Shown here piece after piece: positions 12,346 to 22,524 of a stretch of 64,000 nucleotides of DNA. Position 1 is the first letter of the stretch. Every line of letters starts with the position of its first letter. The stretch spans positions 15,934,001-15,998,000 of the forward strand of contig CAVNZM010000002.1 in the NCBI GenBank assembly GCA_963693365.1. Reading direction: 5' to 3'. The stretch comes from Amoebidium appalachense. Lineage: Eukaryota > Ichthyosporea. The notes below the pieces were generated by a model. That model made no database searches and was not told the origin of the DNA. It saw only the letters and a list, made by a program, of their open reading frames with translations. The translations under genes and the position numbers were made by a program.

Positions 12346-13204
12346 ATCAAAGCCATCGCTGCTGGTGCCTGTGGCCGTGGTGGCCACAGTGCTGGCAGGG
12401 TCCGAGTCCCTGCCTGTCTCCTCCTCGGTGGTGGTGTGCTCCTCCTGTGAATGTGTCATCTGCGCTGGTCTGGCCAGGTGCAGCCGGGCTGGTGGCCACG
12501 CGCATGCTCGGGTTGAGGGCAGTGGGCGTGCCCTTCACCAGGGTGGTGCCCACGTTGAACTGCACACTCCTCCTCACGACAACTGAACCGAAACTGCCAC
12601 CGGGGTAACCAGCAGGATACGGTAGCCAATAAAAATGCCCCGCTGGGCATATGGTGCCAGCTTGTTGCCGCACTGCTCCTTGGCGATGGTGGGGTAGGCT
12701 AGGCAGCCATACGCACAAAGGTAGGACACATCAGGCACCTGGTTGTAGAATGCCTGCCAGGGTGTCATGCCAGACACGGCCTTAACAGTGGGGGCCCATG
12801 TTGATCTAGCACCGCCGTGCCGACAGCCTCGGGCCAGCGGTTCTGCGGGAGGCCCGGCACAGATGCCATCATGGTCCATGCCTTGTCTAACACCGTGTAG
12901 ATGTAACGCTCAGCCACACGGTTCTGGCCGTGCTAACACATAGGCCACCACCATCGGATGCACAATGCCGTTGCTGATGCAGAAACGTTGGAAGCCCCGC
13001 GACTTGAATTCGCCGGCGCCGTCTGTGCGGTAGATGCGCACCTTGTGGCCATGCTGCCGCTCCATCTTGGTGGCCCAGGCAGCCAGGGTGGCAGGCACGT
13101 CACTACGTGCCTTCAGAGCCCACACAAACATCATGCCGGTCTTGTGATCCACAGCCACCAGCACCAAGTAGTAGCCGTCCACAGACCGCTTGTAGGGACC
13201 ACCC
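12346..13204 (-). pseudogene. Element A pol: integrase core and C-terminal region
   Basis: From 13204 leftwards: SVDGYYLVLVAVDHKTGMMF, KARSDVPATLAAW and IYRTDGAGEFKSRGFQRFC, which include the second catalytic Asp of the D-D-E integrase. The frame breaks near 12905. The following frame (12879-12574) holds MTPWQAFYNQVPDVSYLCAY and FIGYR, typical of the copia integrase C-terminal region. The first part of the domain lies on the other side of the element C insertion (16812 onward). Confidence 0.8.
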
Positions 13205-13684
13205 TGTAAACAACTGTACACATGAACTGTACATGTTTACTAAAGAATGTGATCTACTAGCACACGATTCGTGCTTTGTCATGAATATCACATAAATATT
13301 ATGTCCGCACCAATAGGACTCACTCTGACCTAAGAATTGAACCATATATGGTTCTTCAGCTGCATACCACATAAACGAAGTGAACCAATAAGAGGTTTGC
13401 ATAAATAGGACAAAGGTCTGACTGGCTCGGACCGCACCAGAATCACGAATGGCATGTTGCCACCCGCGCTGGCCGCGGATGAACCAATCCTGGGCCTTGA
13501 TCCGAAACCTGGGGGCTATATAAGAAAGCCGTCCCAGTACGGGGATCACATCAGTGAAGTCTGAGACAGACTGAGTCGGCCCATAGTAAAAGCAACCTGG
13601 CCGCGTGTGCCTTTCTACCCGTTCTCTGTCTTTATTTTGATTCAGTTGTACTCTGCCTTATCCTAACTAGTCCAACTGTTTACA
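13205..13684 (+). repeat. Element C 5' LTR
   Basis: 480 bp with terminal inverted TGTAAACA/TGTTTACA. It carries CCAAT motifs near 13390 and 13478 and a TATATAAG box at 13517-13524, so it reads as a complete Pol II promoter. It is indistinguishable by eye from 16327-16806. Confidence 0.95.
13517..13524 (+). promoter_or_regulatory. TATA box in element C LTR
   Basis: TATATAAG preceded by GGGGGC, with CCAAT boxes upstream. The same box is at 16639-16646 in the 3' LTR. Transcription should begin about 25-30 bp downstream. Confidence 0.6.
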
Positions 13685-13702
13685 TTGGCGACCGCGGCAG
13701 GA
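13685..13702 (+). promoter_or_regulatory. Element C primer-binding site
   Basis: TTGGCGACCGCGGCAGG follows the LTR directly. TGG is complementary to the universal tRNA CCA end and the next bases would pair with an acceptor stem. A second near-copy (ACATTGGCGACCGCGCAG) follows at about 13727, suggesting a short local duplication. Confidence 0.6.
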
Positions 13703-14760
13703 CACTGTTTTACATTGCCAACTGTTTACATTGGCGACCGCGCAGTTCAAGAATCTCGCATCCTTCGAATCTCACATCTTTCAATCAGTTCAAGAATCTC
13801 ACATCTTTCAATCAGCTCAAGAATCTCCCATGGCCGATCACAATCCTTTTTACCCCGATGATAGGCACATCTTTCCTTGTCCGGCTTAGAATATATACAC
13901 CTACAAGTTTGAAGTGGCCAGCCCACCTACACGGAAAGAATTGAAAGCATGTAAAACTTCTTTTGCTACGACACATCAAAAATGTGAAGAAAAACGAATA
14001 CACAACGAAACAACGAATACACGAACAAACGAATAAAGAATTGCTAACGAAGCAATGAACCAACGAAAAACGAACCATCACGAATACGCAATGAAATAAA
14101 GAATTAACGACAAACGATTGCATAGAGGAAATACGAAATGAATGCAACACGAAAACAAAACGAAGTAACGAAGTTATCAAACGACAAAAAACGAAAAACG
14201 AAAGCAAAATGAACTGGAAATACGAAAATGAAAGGACGAATGCACAACACTGCTTGGGTTGCAATGCACACAGCCCCCTCTATGTTAGGAAGAAAATAAA
14301 ACCGTTGCCCTTGCGTGCATTGCCCTATTGCACACTGCCATCGTGTCCATGCCACCGCATGCACGTCCACACTCGCAAGCCAGATGCACGGCCACTTTCA
14401 GCACAAATGCACTTAACGAAGAAGATAGTCGCTGTTGCTATAGCATGTAGGACCTAAGATCTTATGAAAGTAGTGTTGCATGCATGCTTCGAATCCCTTG
14501 CTGTTCTCGAATACAGCATGCCCCATAGTTTAGCGCACAGGATGCACAACATGCGCATGAATGTATGCTGGCATGCCTAAACACATTACGAACATATGCC
14601 TGACTCATGTATGGCGGCCCTTCCTGGTGCCACGCCCTAACGAATTTGCACTCTTGGTGCACAAAAGGCATCATGTAATAAAGTCGATGCAGAACTTTTG
14701 TTCATGCATGTGAAAAACAAAGAAGGTGTTGGGTACGAATTTTAAGGTGAATGCCCGTCT

Positions 14761-15078
14761 GTGGCAATACGGTGTAACATACCAATTACACTGTCAAGCC
14801 TTGCACTAGCTGCCGGCACACCCCCACCAGAACAAAAGAATGTGGTATGGGCACCGCTCCCTCACAACCCCATCATACAGTGTCAGTATTTTGGCTGGAA
14901 GCCTTTCAGTTTCGAATTACGAATACCCTCCTTCACTACTGAAGAAAGTGACGTGGAAGACAAATACGAATACGAATGCAAGGTGTTGTTGACTAACACA
15001 TCGGACCATCATGTGTACCTACTAGGCCCTGGTACGGAGGTGACCATGTTATTCCCTTGCAATATGATGACACTGTAA
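14761..15078 (+). CDS. ORF in element C, weak dUTPase-like C-terminus
   Basis: 105-residue open frame in the interior of element C, same strand as the LTRs. Near its C-terminus the order SDVEDKYEYECKVLLTNTSD then LLGPGTEVTMLF resembles trimeric dUTPase motif III (GVIDxDYxGE followed by a VxLxN-S/D-D strand) and motif IV (GDRIAQL). The Asp-x-Tyr pair of motif III is kept, but motifs I, II and the Gly-rich motif V are not seen. If real it would help a retroelement replicate in low-dNTP cells; it may equally be chance. The rest of the interior is rich in ACGAA repeats and short frames. Confidence 0.35.
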   Translation: MAIRCNIPITLSSLALAAGTPPPEQKNVVWAPLPHNPIIQCQYFGWKPFSFELRIPSFTTEESDVEDKYEYECKVLLTNTSDHHVYLLGPGTEVTMLFPCNMMTL

Positions 15079-15679
15079 CAATTTAGCACGTGCATACCCC
15101 ACCAATGGGCACATGCGGGAGACAACCCCACAAGCTGCCTTATTGGGCACCTCTGCTAAAACGAATATTCTTCTCACGAAGGAACAGAAGAATGCCACGA
15201 ACACGAACCACACACTCACCAGGCAGCTACTTACATCTAATGTATGTAAGAAGTAGGGTGTGTGAACGGGGTAACTTCATGAACACCAACACGAAAGAAA
15301 GCACAGCACAAAGCAGTTCCACGAATACGAATGGTTTTGGTATTCCACACAACGAACAGAACCTACAGTAGGGCCACCTACAAATGAAGCAGAGGATGGG
15401 GCACCATCCAGACCTGCACTGGAGGATATGAAAACACGAAGCGCGCTCACGAAGTTGCTTACAAAAGAAAGGGCGACTGCGACGACTTTTCTTTTTAGGC
15501 CAAGCCTCCAGAAGAATGTATTATGCCTGGAATCCCCCTGCTCAACGAAAATGGCTGGCAAATGGGATACGAAAACTGCTCACGAATGGAAGCATGTGTT
15601 TTCTGAAGGAGGCTTGCTTTGCCTACCCTCTTCTTATGAATTATGAACCGGGCTTTTACTGGTTCTGACGGGTGATATA

Positions 15680-15838
15680 TTTCTTTATGTCGCCCAACGA
15701 AGAACACTTGGGCATTTTTATTCTGTTTTTCCCAGCTCCGATGATGCAGGGTTAAAGCTGAAAGGAAAGAAGTGCTCTTTGTTCATGAAAGAAGTGGCTT
15801 TTCCGGCCATGGTGACTCGCCTTACAGTCTTAAGGTAG
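15680..15838 (+). pseudogene. Decayed Ty3/gypsy reverse-transcriptase remnant in element C
   Basis: Two short overlapping frames show NEEHLGIF then AGLKLKGKKCSLFMKEVAF. This matches the gypsy RT stretch just after the catalytic YxDD (EEHL...VF...L...GLKL...KC.F....V.FLG). A frameshift separates them and a stop follows at 15838. No YxDD is left. Confidence 0.6.
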
Positions 15839-16312
15839 AACCGGGATAAGGAGCAGCGGCTAAGCCTTGAAGCTATCCACCACTACCTGAGCTACGAAGT
15901 GACCTAAGGCTCGAGTTATATTCATTATCGAATGTTTGGTATGATCATTCATCCACACAACCAAATTACTCGCAATTGAAAACGAATCTGCGGGAGTATC
16001 CTAAAAAGGAAAAATTCCCAAAAAGGAAAATACTACTTCTACAGAAAAGCCAAGCACAGAGACGAAGGCTTAGCGAATTATTCGCACGCACACTCTGCAA
16101 CAATCTTCGCCACGAAAATGAAATCACAGAAGAATGCTGCATGAATTTACGTTTTGGCAAATGAAGAAGTGCTCATAGACGTGCACAACTCTATTCCACC
16201 GTCCTTGCTCTGTTCTGTCCAGCAGCTCGGCACACACAAGAATTCTCGCTGAAGGTTGTTTATCGCCTCTCAGCCTGGTGGTTTGCTTGTCTAACGACAC
16301 CACCAGGCTCCC

Positions 16313-16326
16313 GACAAAGGGGGGAG
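16313..16326 (+). promoter_or_regulatory. Element C polypurine tract
   Basis: ACAAAGGGGGGAG directly precedes the 3' LTR, the usual plus-strand priming site. Confidence 0.8.
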
Positions 16327-16806
16327 TGTAAACAACTGTACACATGAACTGTACATGTTTACTAAAGAATGTGATCTACTAGCACACGATTCGTGCTTTG
16401 TCATGAATATCACATAAATATTATGTCCGCACCAATAGGACTCACTCTGACCTAAGAATTGAACCATATATGGTTCTTCAGCTGCATACCACATAAACGA
16501 AGTGAACCAATAAGAGGTTTGCATAAATAGGACAAAGGTCTGACTGGCTCGGACCGCACCAGAATCACGAATGGCATGTTGCCACCCGCGCTGGCCGCGG
16601 ATGAACCAATCCTGGGCCTTGATCCGAAACCTGGGGGCTATATAAGAAAGCCGTCCCAGTACGGGGATCACATCAGTGAAGTCTGAGACAGACTGAGTCG
16701 GCCCATAGTAAAAGCAACCTGGCCGCGTGTGCCTTTCTACCCGTTCTCTGTCTTTATTTTGATTCAGTTGTACTCTGCCTTATCCTAACTAGTCCAACTG
16801 TTTACA
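16327..16806 (+). repeat. Element C 3' LTR
   Basis: 480 bp. I found no difference from the 5' LTR when reading both copies; the 115-residue antisense frame inside is also the same in both. Confidence 0.95.
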
Positions 16807-16811
16807 CACCC

Positions 16812-17129
16812 ACATCCACGTGCACGATGCCAAGCACCGTGTCTGCACACTGGCGGCCTTGCCTAGGGAAGGGCTGCTGCTTAGCCTTGCCAATGGCACA
16901 CCCCTCACACACTGCAGGGGTGGCAGGGGGGCTGGTGGTGAGCTCCCGACCCTTAACCATGCCGCTGCGCGTCAGCTCAGGCTGCAGCAGGCCAGTCTTG
17001 CCGATGTGGCCATAGCGCTTGTGCCAGGTCTCGTAGCTGGCCTTGGCCGCATTCTTGAAGGGGCTCCACGGGTGCTGCACTGCCAGCTAGCTCCGTGGTG
17101 GGGTCAGCAGGGGTAGCACTGGGGGCAGG
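16812..17129 (-). pseudogene. Element A pol: GAG-pre-integrase and integrase N-terminus
   Basis: The frame encodes SYETWHKRYGHIGKTGLLQP, CEGCAIGKAKQQPFPRQG and IVHVDVG. This is the copia pre-integrase HHCC zinc domain (His-x-R-x-x-H with a CxxC), leading into the first catalytic Asp of integrase (VHVD). The chain is cut at 16812 by element C and resumes at 13204. Confidence 0.85.
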
Positions 17130-17252
17130 TGTTGGAATACGTATCGACGTAGGCCAGCAAGAGACTTGAAGTATGTGTATGTGTCTTAGCTTTGTTTGTA
17201 TTCGTGTCTTGTTTAACTCCTTTGTGCTCTGTTTCTTCCTTTTTCCCCCTTC

Positions 17253-17287
<35 letters not shown>

Positions 17288-17978
17288 TATCTCTCTCTCT
17301 CCCCCTTGTTTCTGTGTGCACAGATATCTGTAGATCTGTGCACACCCGGCTCCCTTGCCTGTCAGGATGTGTTGTGTTTTACTTGTGTTTGCTCTGTTTC
17401 CTCTGTTTTGCTGTGAGTATAGTGATTGGCTAGCTAATAGTATCTTTGTTGTCTTTGTTTTAGGTCGAAATAGGAGGGCTCACCAATAGACGCGAGTGAG
17501 CCGAATCCTATAGACCGTGGTTGCATTCCTGTCTATTAATATACGTGTTTTGATTGGACACGTTAGATCTGTTTGAATTCGTTTCCCATGATGTGTCCTC
17601 ACTCTGATAGTGTCGACTATTATCATGAAATATATGTATTTAGATGAGTTTCTCTATAGAGACATATATATGTAAATATATATGACAAGTTGTTTGAGTT
17701 ACTTAATTTATTTAAGTAGAGTTTCTAAGCTTCTGTTGTCCCGGATGTTAGAAAGCGTTTCTAGATTTGAATGTATTGCTCTGTAGTTTGAAGGAACCCG
17801 GTTGGTTCCCTTCTTTTAGTTGAGATGAGATGATGAATGGGCCAGAACAAAAAAAGTCCCGAGAGTGCAATAAACGTTAGGTGTTGTTTCAAACTTTCTT
17901 GTGTCGTGAACAACTCCGACTCGGATTGCCCTCTCCATATTGTGTTTGTCGTGTTTACATGACACCTCTGTGCACTCA
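17130..17978 (+). mobile_element. Probable solo LTR (third copia-like family) in element A
   Basis: About 849 bp of non-coding sequence interrupts element A pol. It begins TGTTGGAATACG, close to the start of the element A LTR (TGTTGGAATATAC), and ends ...GTGCACTCA. It carries an AT-rich TATA-like zone at 17660-17695 and AATAAA at about 17869, as an LTR would. No 5-bp TSD is visible (flanks GCAGG and GGCTG differ), so the borders or the solo-LTR origin are inferred. Confidence 0.45.
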
Positions 17979-18169
17979 GGCTGCTCCCTTAAGGCCCGTA
18001 CAAAACAACAGCAGGTGCAGCCTTGGGCAGGGTGCAGCCGTGGGGCATCGGTGGCTGGGGCAGGCCGTGATGGTACAGGCACGGTACCTGCAGCAACAGT
18101 GGCCTCAGTGCCACGCTCGCGCCCAGCAGCTGGTGGCCTGCACTCCCCCTCTTCCGGGGCACTAGCCTC

Positions 18170-18849
18170 TGTCAGAATACGCTTCACACTATACTATCTC
18201 TGGAGGCGGCACTCCACTTATTATAGAAGGGCGGCTAAGGCACATCATGATGGGGTTGGCACCCAGGTCACTATTAATAAAGTCTTCACACTATTGAGTC
18301 GTCATTCAAACCCTTATTATCCCAGGCTGTCTCGTGTCTGCACTGCAATACACAAGTACGACAGCTAGTGACTGCAGCCTAACACTAACGTAGCTAAGGT
18401 GACAAAGGTGCTGAATGCTGCAAGTGTGTGTGACGGCACACACACACTGACCGTCATAAGTGTCGGGGGTGACCTACAAATGACGGCACACTCGTATTTA
18501 ATGACTGTCGAACCCAGAGCTACTGTCCAGACAGGAGCTGCTTATATACGAAGGCAAGTACACTTGTGATCTCTTTTGAGGTCCTGGTGCTCTCGGGAAC
18601 TTCACCAGAATCTAAACAGATCCAGCCCGGGATCAGGTGGTGCGTAGCTAGCCAATCGGAGCTAACAACGGTGCGAGCCCTAGTGGCCATAATCGGAGCC
18701 CGGATAGCCGGACGCAATCTGATCGGATAGCCAAGTGACTAAGAAACACACGTATTTACACAGATCTCTCTAACAAAGACCAAAAACACAGGCTAAAATA
18801 GAACTAAGGAGTGAGTGAGATATAATTACACACATTATTTATTCTGACA
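18170..18849 (-). repeat. Element B 3' LTR
   Basis: 680 bp from TGTCAGAATACG to TTATTCTGACA (plus orientation). It matches the 20568-21823 LTR once the LINE insert is removed, with small indels. The minus strand just inside (18850-18862) reads TATGGGGGTG, a polypurine tract. Confidence 0.9.
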
Positions 18850-19210
18850 CACCCCCATAATGATATATTGCTCACAGAAGTCGCAAATCCGTATATCACC
18901 AAAAAAATATATATCAAACACAGCAGCGACGGTACATGTGTAAAAGAAAACAAAACTAATTGGCAATAATTAATGGTATCCAACACTCGTCGTATTATTG
19001 ATCTTACACCCCCAGATCAAAACAAACAACACGAAAGAAAATGCGCACCCCCATTCCCGTCGTGTAATGGGCAAACAAAATATATCCAAGTTATATCTCA
19101 CTTTACCGCAATATTCACAAAGATGCACATCCGAGTACAGCAATGCAGTGTTGACGGAAATAATCATATTCATCTCACCCCCTCTTTTCGGCAACACAGC
19201 AATCATGATC

Positions 19211-20553
19211 CTACATCCGAAAACCTGCGTCAGCCTCGAGCTCGTCCAAATTCCCTTCAGCAAGGAAACGGGCAAACTCAGCATCAGTGTCGGTGCGGTC
19301 CTGGTAATAGGCATGCAGGGCAGCGGCAGTTGGGGGCTCGCGGCATTGGTCAGCACGGCGGCCAGGCTTCTTGCATTCGAAACACAAGCCCTGCTTGAGG
19401 CGGTACTTCTTCTGGTCCGAAGCCAGGGGCTCACCACGTGCCACATAGGCACTTGCCTGTTGACGTGGTGGTCCTGAGTCAGGCCGGCCACGTGGGTTAG
19501 TAGCTCGGTACACAGCATGCTCGTGTTCTTTATCTAACAACATCCCCCTAATCTGGGCAAGGGTACGAGGCACATATGCATTGGTGTAGGTTATAAAATC
19601 CACAGTAGAACGGAACCGGGAAGGCAACAGCAAAAATATCTTAGCCAGAATCTGGTCGTCGGAGAGCGGGGCGTTGGCGGCAGCAAGCTCGTCGGCTATG
19701 CCCATCACTGTATTGAATACATCGGTGACGGTGGCTTTGGGATCGGGCATCAAAGAATGGAGGCGCTGGGTGATGGCAAGAATCGACGTGCCGGTAGCAC
19801 GGCCATAAATATCTTCGAGGGCAGCCCAGGCCTCGGCAGCAGTAGAGCAGTGGTTCACACTGCGGCGGACAGTATACGTATGGTAGAGGGCCTTGGCGTC
19901 GAGGGCATCGGCAGCAGCAGCAGCAGACGTGGCAGTCTGGTCATCGTCATAATAGTCATCATCGGTACTGGCAGGTGGGGCCCCAAACCGAAGGGGCTGT
20001 GGACGGGACTGGCTGGGCTCGGAAGTGGAGGCAGGGGTTGTGTCTGTGGTGCCCTTATCATCGGGCAGTCGGTCGGCATCGGTAGGTGGCGGGGTCAGGT
20101 CACTGCTCTCATGACTGAGGCAGGACGTGGTGCACGTGGTGTACGAAGCTGTAAATTCTCAAACTGAGCTGTCAGTGAAGTAACAGGGTCACGGGGCGTA
20201 TGGGGCAGGTTGACCGGTCGATCCGACGACAGGGGTGACGGGTGCTGCGGGGATATCCGTGCACGTGGGCAAAATTTTGACAGGTGTGCCTGAGTACGTG
20301 TAACCGATGCAGCCTGGGAGAAAAACAGGCAGTCGTAGAACTTGTTCATGCGGGCGTATAATTTGAAATCCGCTCGCCAAGGCCAGTAGTTGCGGCCATC
20401 AAACACAGGCGGGCCCAACACACGGTTGCTGCGGCGGGCGTAGCCGGCAGAACCATCCCCAAGCACGGCAGGAAAAGGGGAAGATTGTTGTGCCACTGGC
20501 TTCATCTTCGAAAACGGCACAGGGTTAAACACCTCTGTCAAAGGAGCGTGCAA
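19211..20553 (-). pseudogene. Element B gag (one frameshift)
   Basis: The first frame (20553-20095) starts MHAPLTEVFNPVPF and includes VFDGRNYWPWRADFKLYARM, the typical copia gag opening. After a shift near 20105-20130 the frame continues to 19211 with AWAALEDIYGRATGTSI, LHSLMPDPKATVTDVFNTV, LLLPSRFRSTVDF and a CCHC knuckle GLCFECKKPGRRADQC (the usual knuckle His is replaced by Arg). It ends DELEADAGFRM-stop. This is a UBN2/Retrotran_gag-type capsid protein. The single shift and the altered knuckle suggest it is no longer active. Confidence 0.8.
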
Positions 20554-20567
20554 GGGCTAACATAACC
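20554..20567 (-). promoter_or_regulatory. Element B primer-binding site (half-tRNA type)
   Basis: Immediately inside the 5' LTR the minus strand reads GGTTATGTTAGCCC. GGTTATG is complementary to the CATAACC around a Met anticodon loop. This resembles priming by an internal tRNA-iMet fragment, as in Drosophila copia, and not by the CCA end. Confidence 0.5.
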
Positions 20568-21823
20568 TGTCAGAAAAAGCTTCACACTAAACTATCTCTG
20601 GAGACGGCACTCCACTTATTAGCTAGAAGGGCGGCACCGTAAGCTAGCTATCCTCTATCTATCGTGTCACTAAACTAAGGCACATGGGGTTAATTGGCAC
20701 CCAGACTATTAATAATGTCTTCACACTATTGAGTCGTCACTCAAACCATTATTATCCCGCGCTGTCTCGTGGCTGCAGCAATACACAAGTACGACAGCTA
20801 GTGACTGCAACCTAACACTAACGTAGCTAAGGTGATCAAGCTTATCCACAAAGGTGCTGAATGATGCTGCAAGTGTGTGTGACGGCACACACACACTGAC
20901 CATCACGCAAGTGTCGGGGGTGACCTACAAATGACGGCACACTCGACGTATTTAAAGACTGTCGAACCCAGAGCTACTGTCCAGACAGTAGCTGCTTATA
21001 TACGAAGGCAAGTACACTTGTGCTCTCTTTTGTGGTCCTGGTGCTCTCGGGAACTTCACCAGAATCTAAACAGATCCAGCTCGGGATCTAGGTGGTGCGT
21101 AGCTAGCCAATCGGAGCTAACAACGGTGCGAGCCCTAGTGGCCATAATCGGAGCCCGCCGGCGCCGGACGCAATCTGATCTTGATCGTAATGTGGTGTGG
21201 TGTAAAAACGCAAAGATGATTATGGCTTGGCGGTGTAATCGGTTTCTGGTGTCTCCTGCTCGTATGTGTAATATGTGTGGGGGGCGGTTTACTCGCGGCT
21301 GCATATCTATCAATAAATGCAACCTGTTAGCTAATGTATTAGAACCGGAGGTTATTGGCGGTTTTATTCTCTTTTCTTCCTCTCTTCCTCAATATATCCG
21401 TTTTAAGATGACTATCCTAGATCACCTTATTAATGCTGCACAGTATGATATTGTGATCCGGTGCCTTAACTTTCTTTCGGAGCTACCGATGCTAGCCTCT
21501 GCTTACCCGTAATATGTAATAGGGGTGTCATATACTACGATGGCGCTCATTGTTGCCTAGCATGTACATATGTCACTGGCTGCATTTGATTGGCTGTGCT
21601 GGAAAACGCAGTAGGCCGTCGAATGTGGCTGGGCCTCCAGCAGTGTCCACCACGCAATAAAAAGTGTGTAACCCCCCCCCATCCCTGATCGGATAGCCAA
21701 GTGACTAAGAAACACACGTATTTACACAGATCTCTCTAACAAAGACCAAAAACACCTGAAATAGAACTAACTTAGTGAGTGAGACTCTATATAGTATCAT
21801 TACACACATTAGTTATTCTGACA
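20568..21823 (-). repeat. Element B 5' LTR, split by a LINE insertion
   Basis: Begins TGTCAGAAAAAG and ends TTATTCTGACA on the plus strand. The intact copy at 18170-18849 runs through GCAATCTGATCGGATAGCC; here that site is split at 21180/21685 by 504 bp plus a 6-bp duplication. Confidence 0.88.
21181..21684 (+). mobile_element. 5'-truncated LINE fragment in element B LTR
   Basis: Flanked by a CTGATC duplication (21175-21180, 21685-21690). The frame to 21512 encodes the C-terminus of a LINE ORF2: RMCNMCGGRFTRGCI, then ILDHLINAAQYDIVIRCLNF, stop at 21512. The last part parallels ILDFILNTRNYDLFIRCIDW of the LINE at 59163-62357. The 3' UTR is about 170 bp and ends AATAAAAAGTGTGTAA, then nine C and ATCC, so there is no poly-A tail. 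Confidence 0.8.
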
Positions 21824-21828
21824 GCCTC

Positions 21829-22524
21829 CTCTTCATCAGATGCCTCCTCGTCACTCTCAGACAGCTCATCATCAGATGCTGTGAGGTCAGGCAGGTCGGC
21901 AAAATCATCAACAGGGGGGTCCTTTGCGGCGTGGGTGGGGGGTCCAATCACCTGGCAACGGCGGGCGGGGCAGGCACGGTTGCAGCTGCACCCGAATCAA
22001 AGCCAGGTGGTGGGGTGACGATCTTGCATGCTCACCATGGTGGTGCCCTCGGCCAGCACACACGGGGTAGCACCCTCCACTGTGGCCATCAGGGCTCGGG
22101 CATCTACGGGCAGCTCCTCGATCTAGATCGCCAGGTGCGGTGAAGGGGCACATGTAGAGGTTGGCTGCAGGGTCACGTGCACACTTAAAGTAGACACGGC
22201 CATCAGTTTTGAAGACGGTGACACGGTCAGCTGCCACCAACGGCTGCAACTGGCCTGTGCAGCAGTAGGTGCCGAAAACAGGCGCGCACCCAGTGCAGGC
22301 ACGTGCAGGGCATCCAGCGTGATGCGAGCAGGCACACCCCTGTGCCATGCATCTACCTGCACCGTGCCGCGGCCCACCGCAGGCACGGTACCACCACCCA
22401 CCTTAACCGTCACCTGCAGGGTTAAGGTCCACAAGGGTGACGAAATCATCCTTGTTGCACGTAATATGGTGCGATGCAGCACCATCCCAGGTCCACTTGC
22501 CATCCAACCCAACTGCAGACCCAC
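21829..22524 (-). pseudogene. Element A protease to pre-integrase spacer
   Basis: Frames shift repeatedly here: VTVKVGGGTVPAVGRGTVQV, ITLDALHVPALGARLFSA (the conserved copia LxxVLHVPxLxxNLxS block) and VTVFKTDGRVYF. An acidic Ser/Asp/Glu stretch follows to 21829. Element B inserted immediately after. At least two frameshifts separate these pieces. Confidence 0.75.

Larger units (their letters stand above)
13205..16806 (+). mobile_element. Non-autonomous gypsy-derived LTR element (element C) inside element A
   Basis: 480-bp LTRs (13205-13684, 16327-16806) begin TGTAAACA and end TGTTTACA. A perfect 5-bp TSD CACCC (13200-13204, 16807-16811) flanks it. The insertion falls between the VHVDVG and the PYKRSVDG halves of element A integrase. 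After the 5' LTR comes TTGGCGACCGCGG, a tRNA-3'-end type primer-binding site. Before the 3' LTR is a polypurine tract ACAAAGGGGGGAG. The 2.64-kb interior has no gag-pol, only a decayed gypsy RT remnant and a 105-codon ORF. By eye the LTRs are identical, so insertion was recent and enzymes must have come from another element. Confidence 0.92.
18170..21823 (-). mobile_element. Gag-only copia-type element (element B) inside element A
   Basis: LTRs with TGTCAGA/TCTGACA inverted ends lie at 18170-18849 and 20568-21823 (the latter enlarged by an inserted LINE fragment). A perfect 5-bp TSD GCCTC (18165-18169, 21824-21828) flanks it. The interior (18850-20567) holds only a gag gene and about 340 bp of 3' leader; no protease, integrase, RT or RNase H. 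PBS and PPT are both present, so the element keeps the cis signals and gag but must borrow pol. Confidence 0.9.

Noticed and set aside
13103-13549. 148-residue minus ORF, also found at 16291-16671
   Set aside because: The repeat of the same peptide comes from the two identical LTRs of element C; it is LTR sequence, not a gene family.
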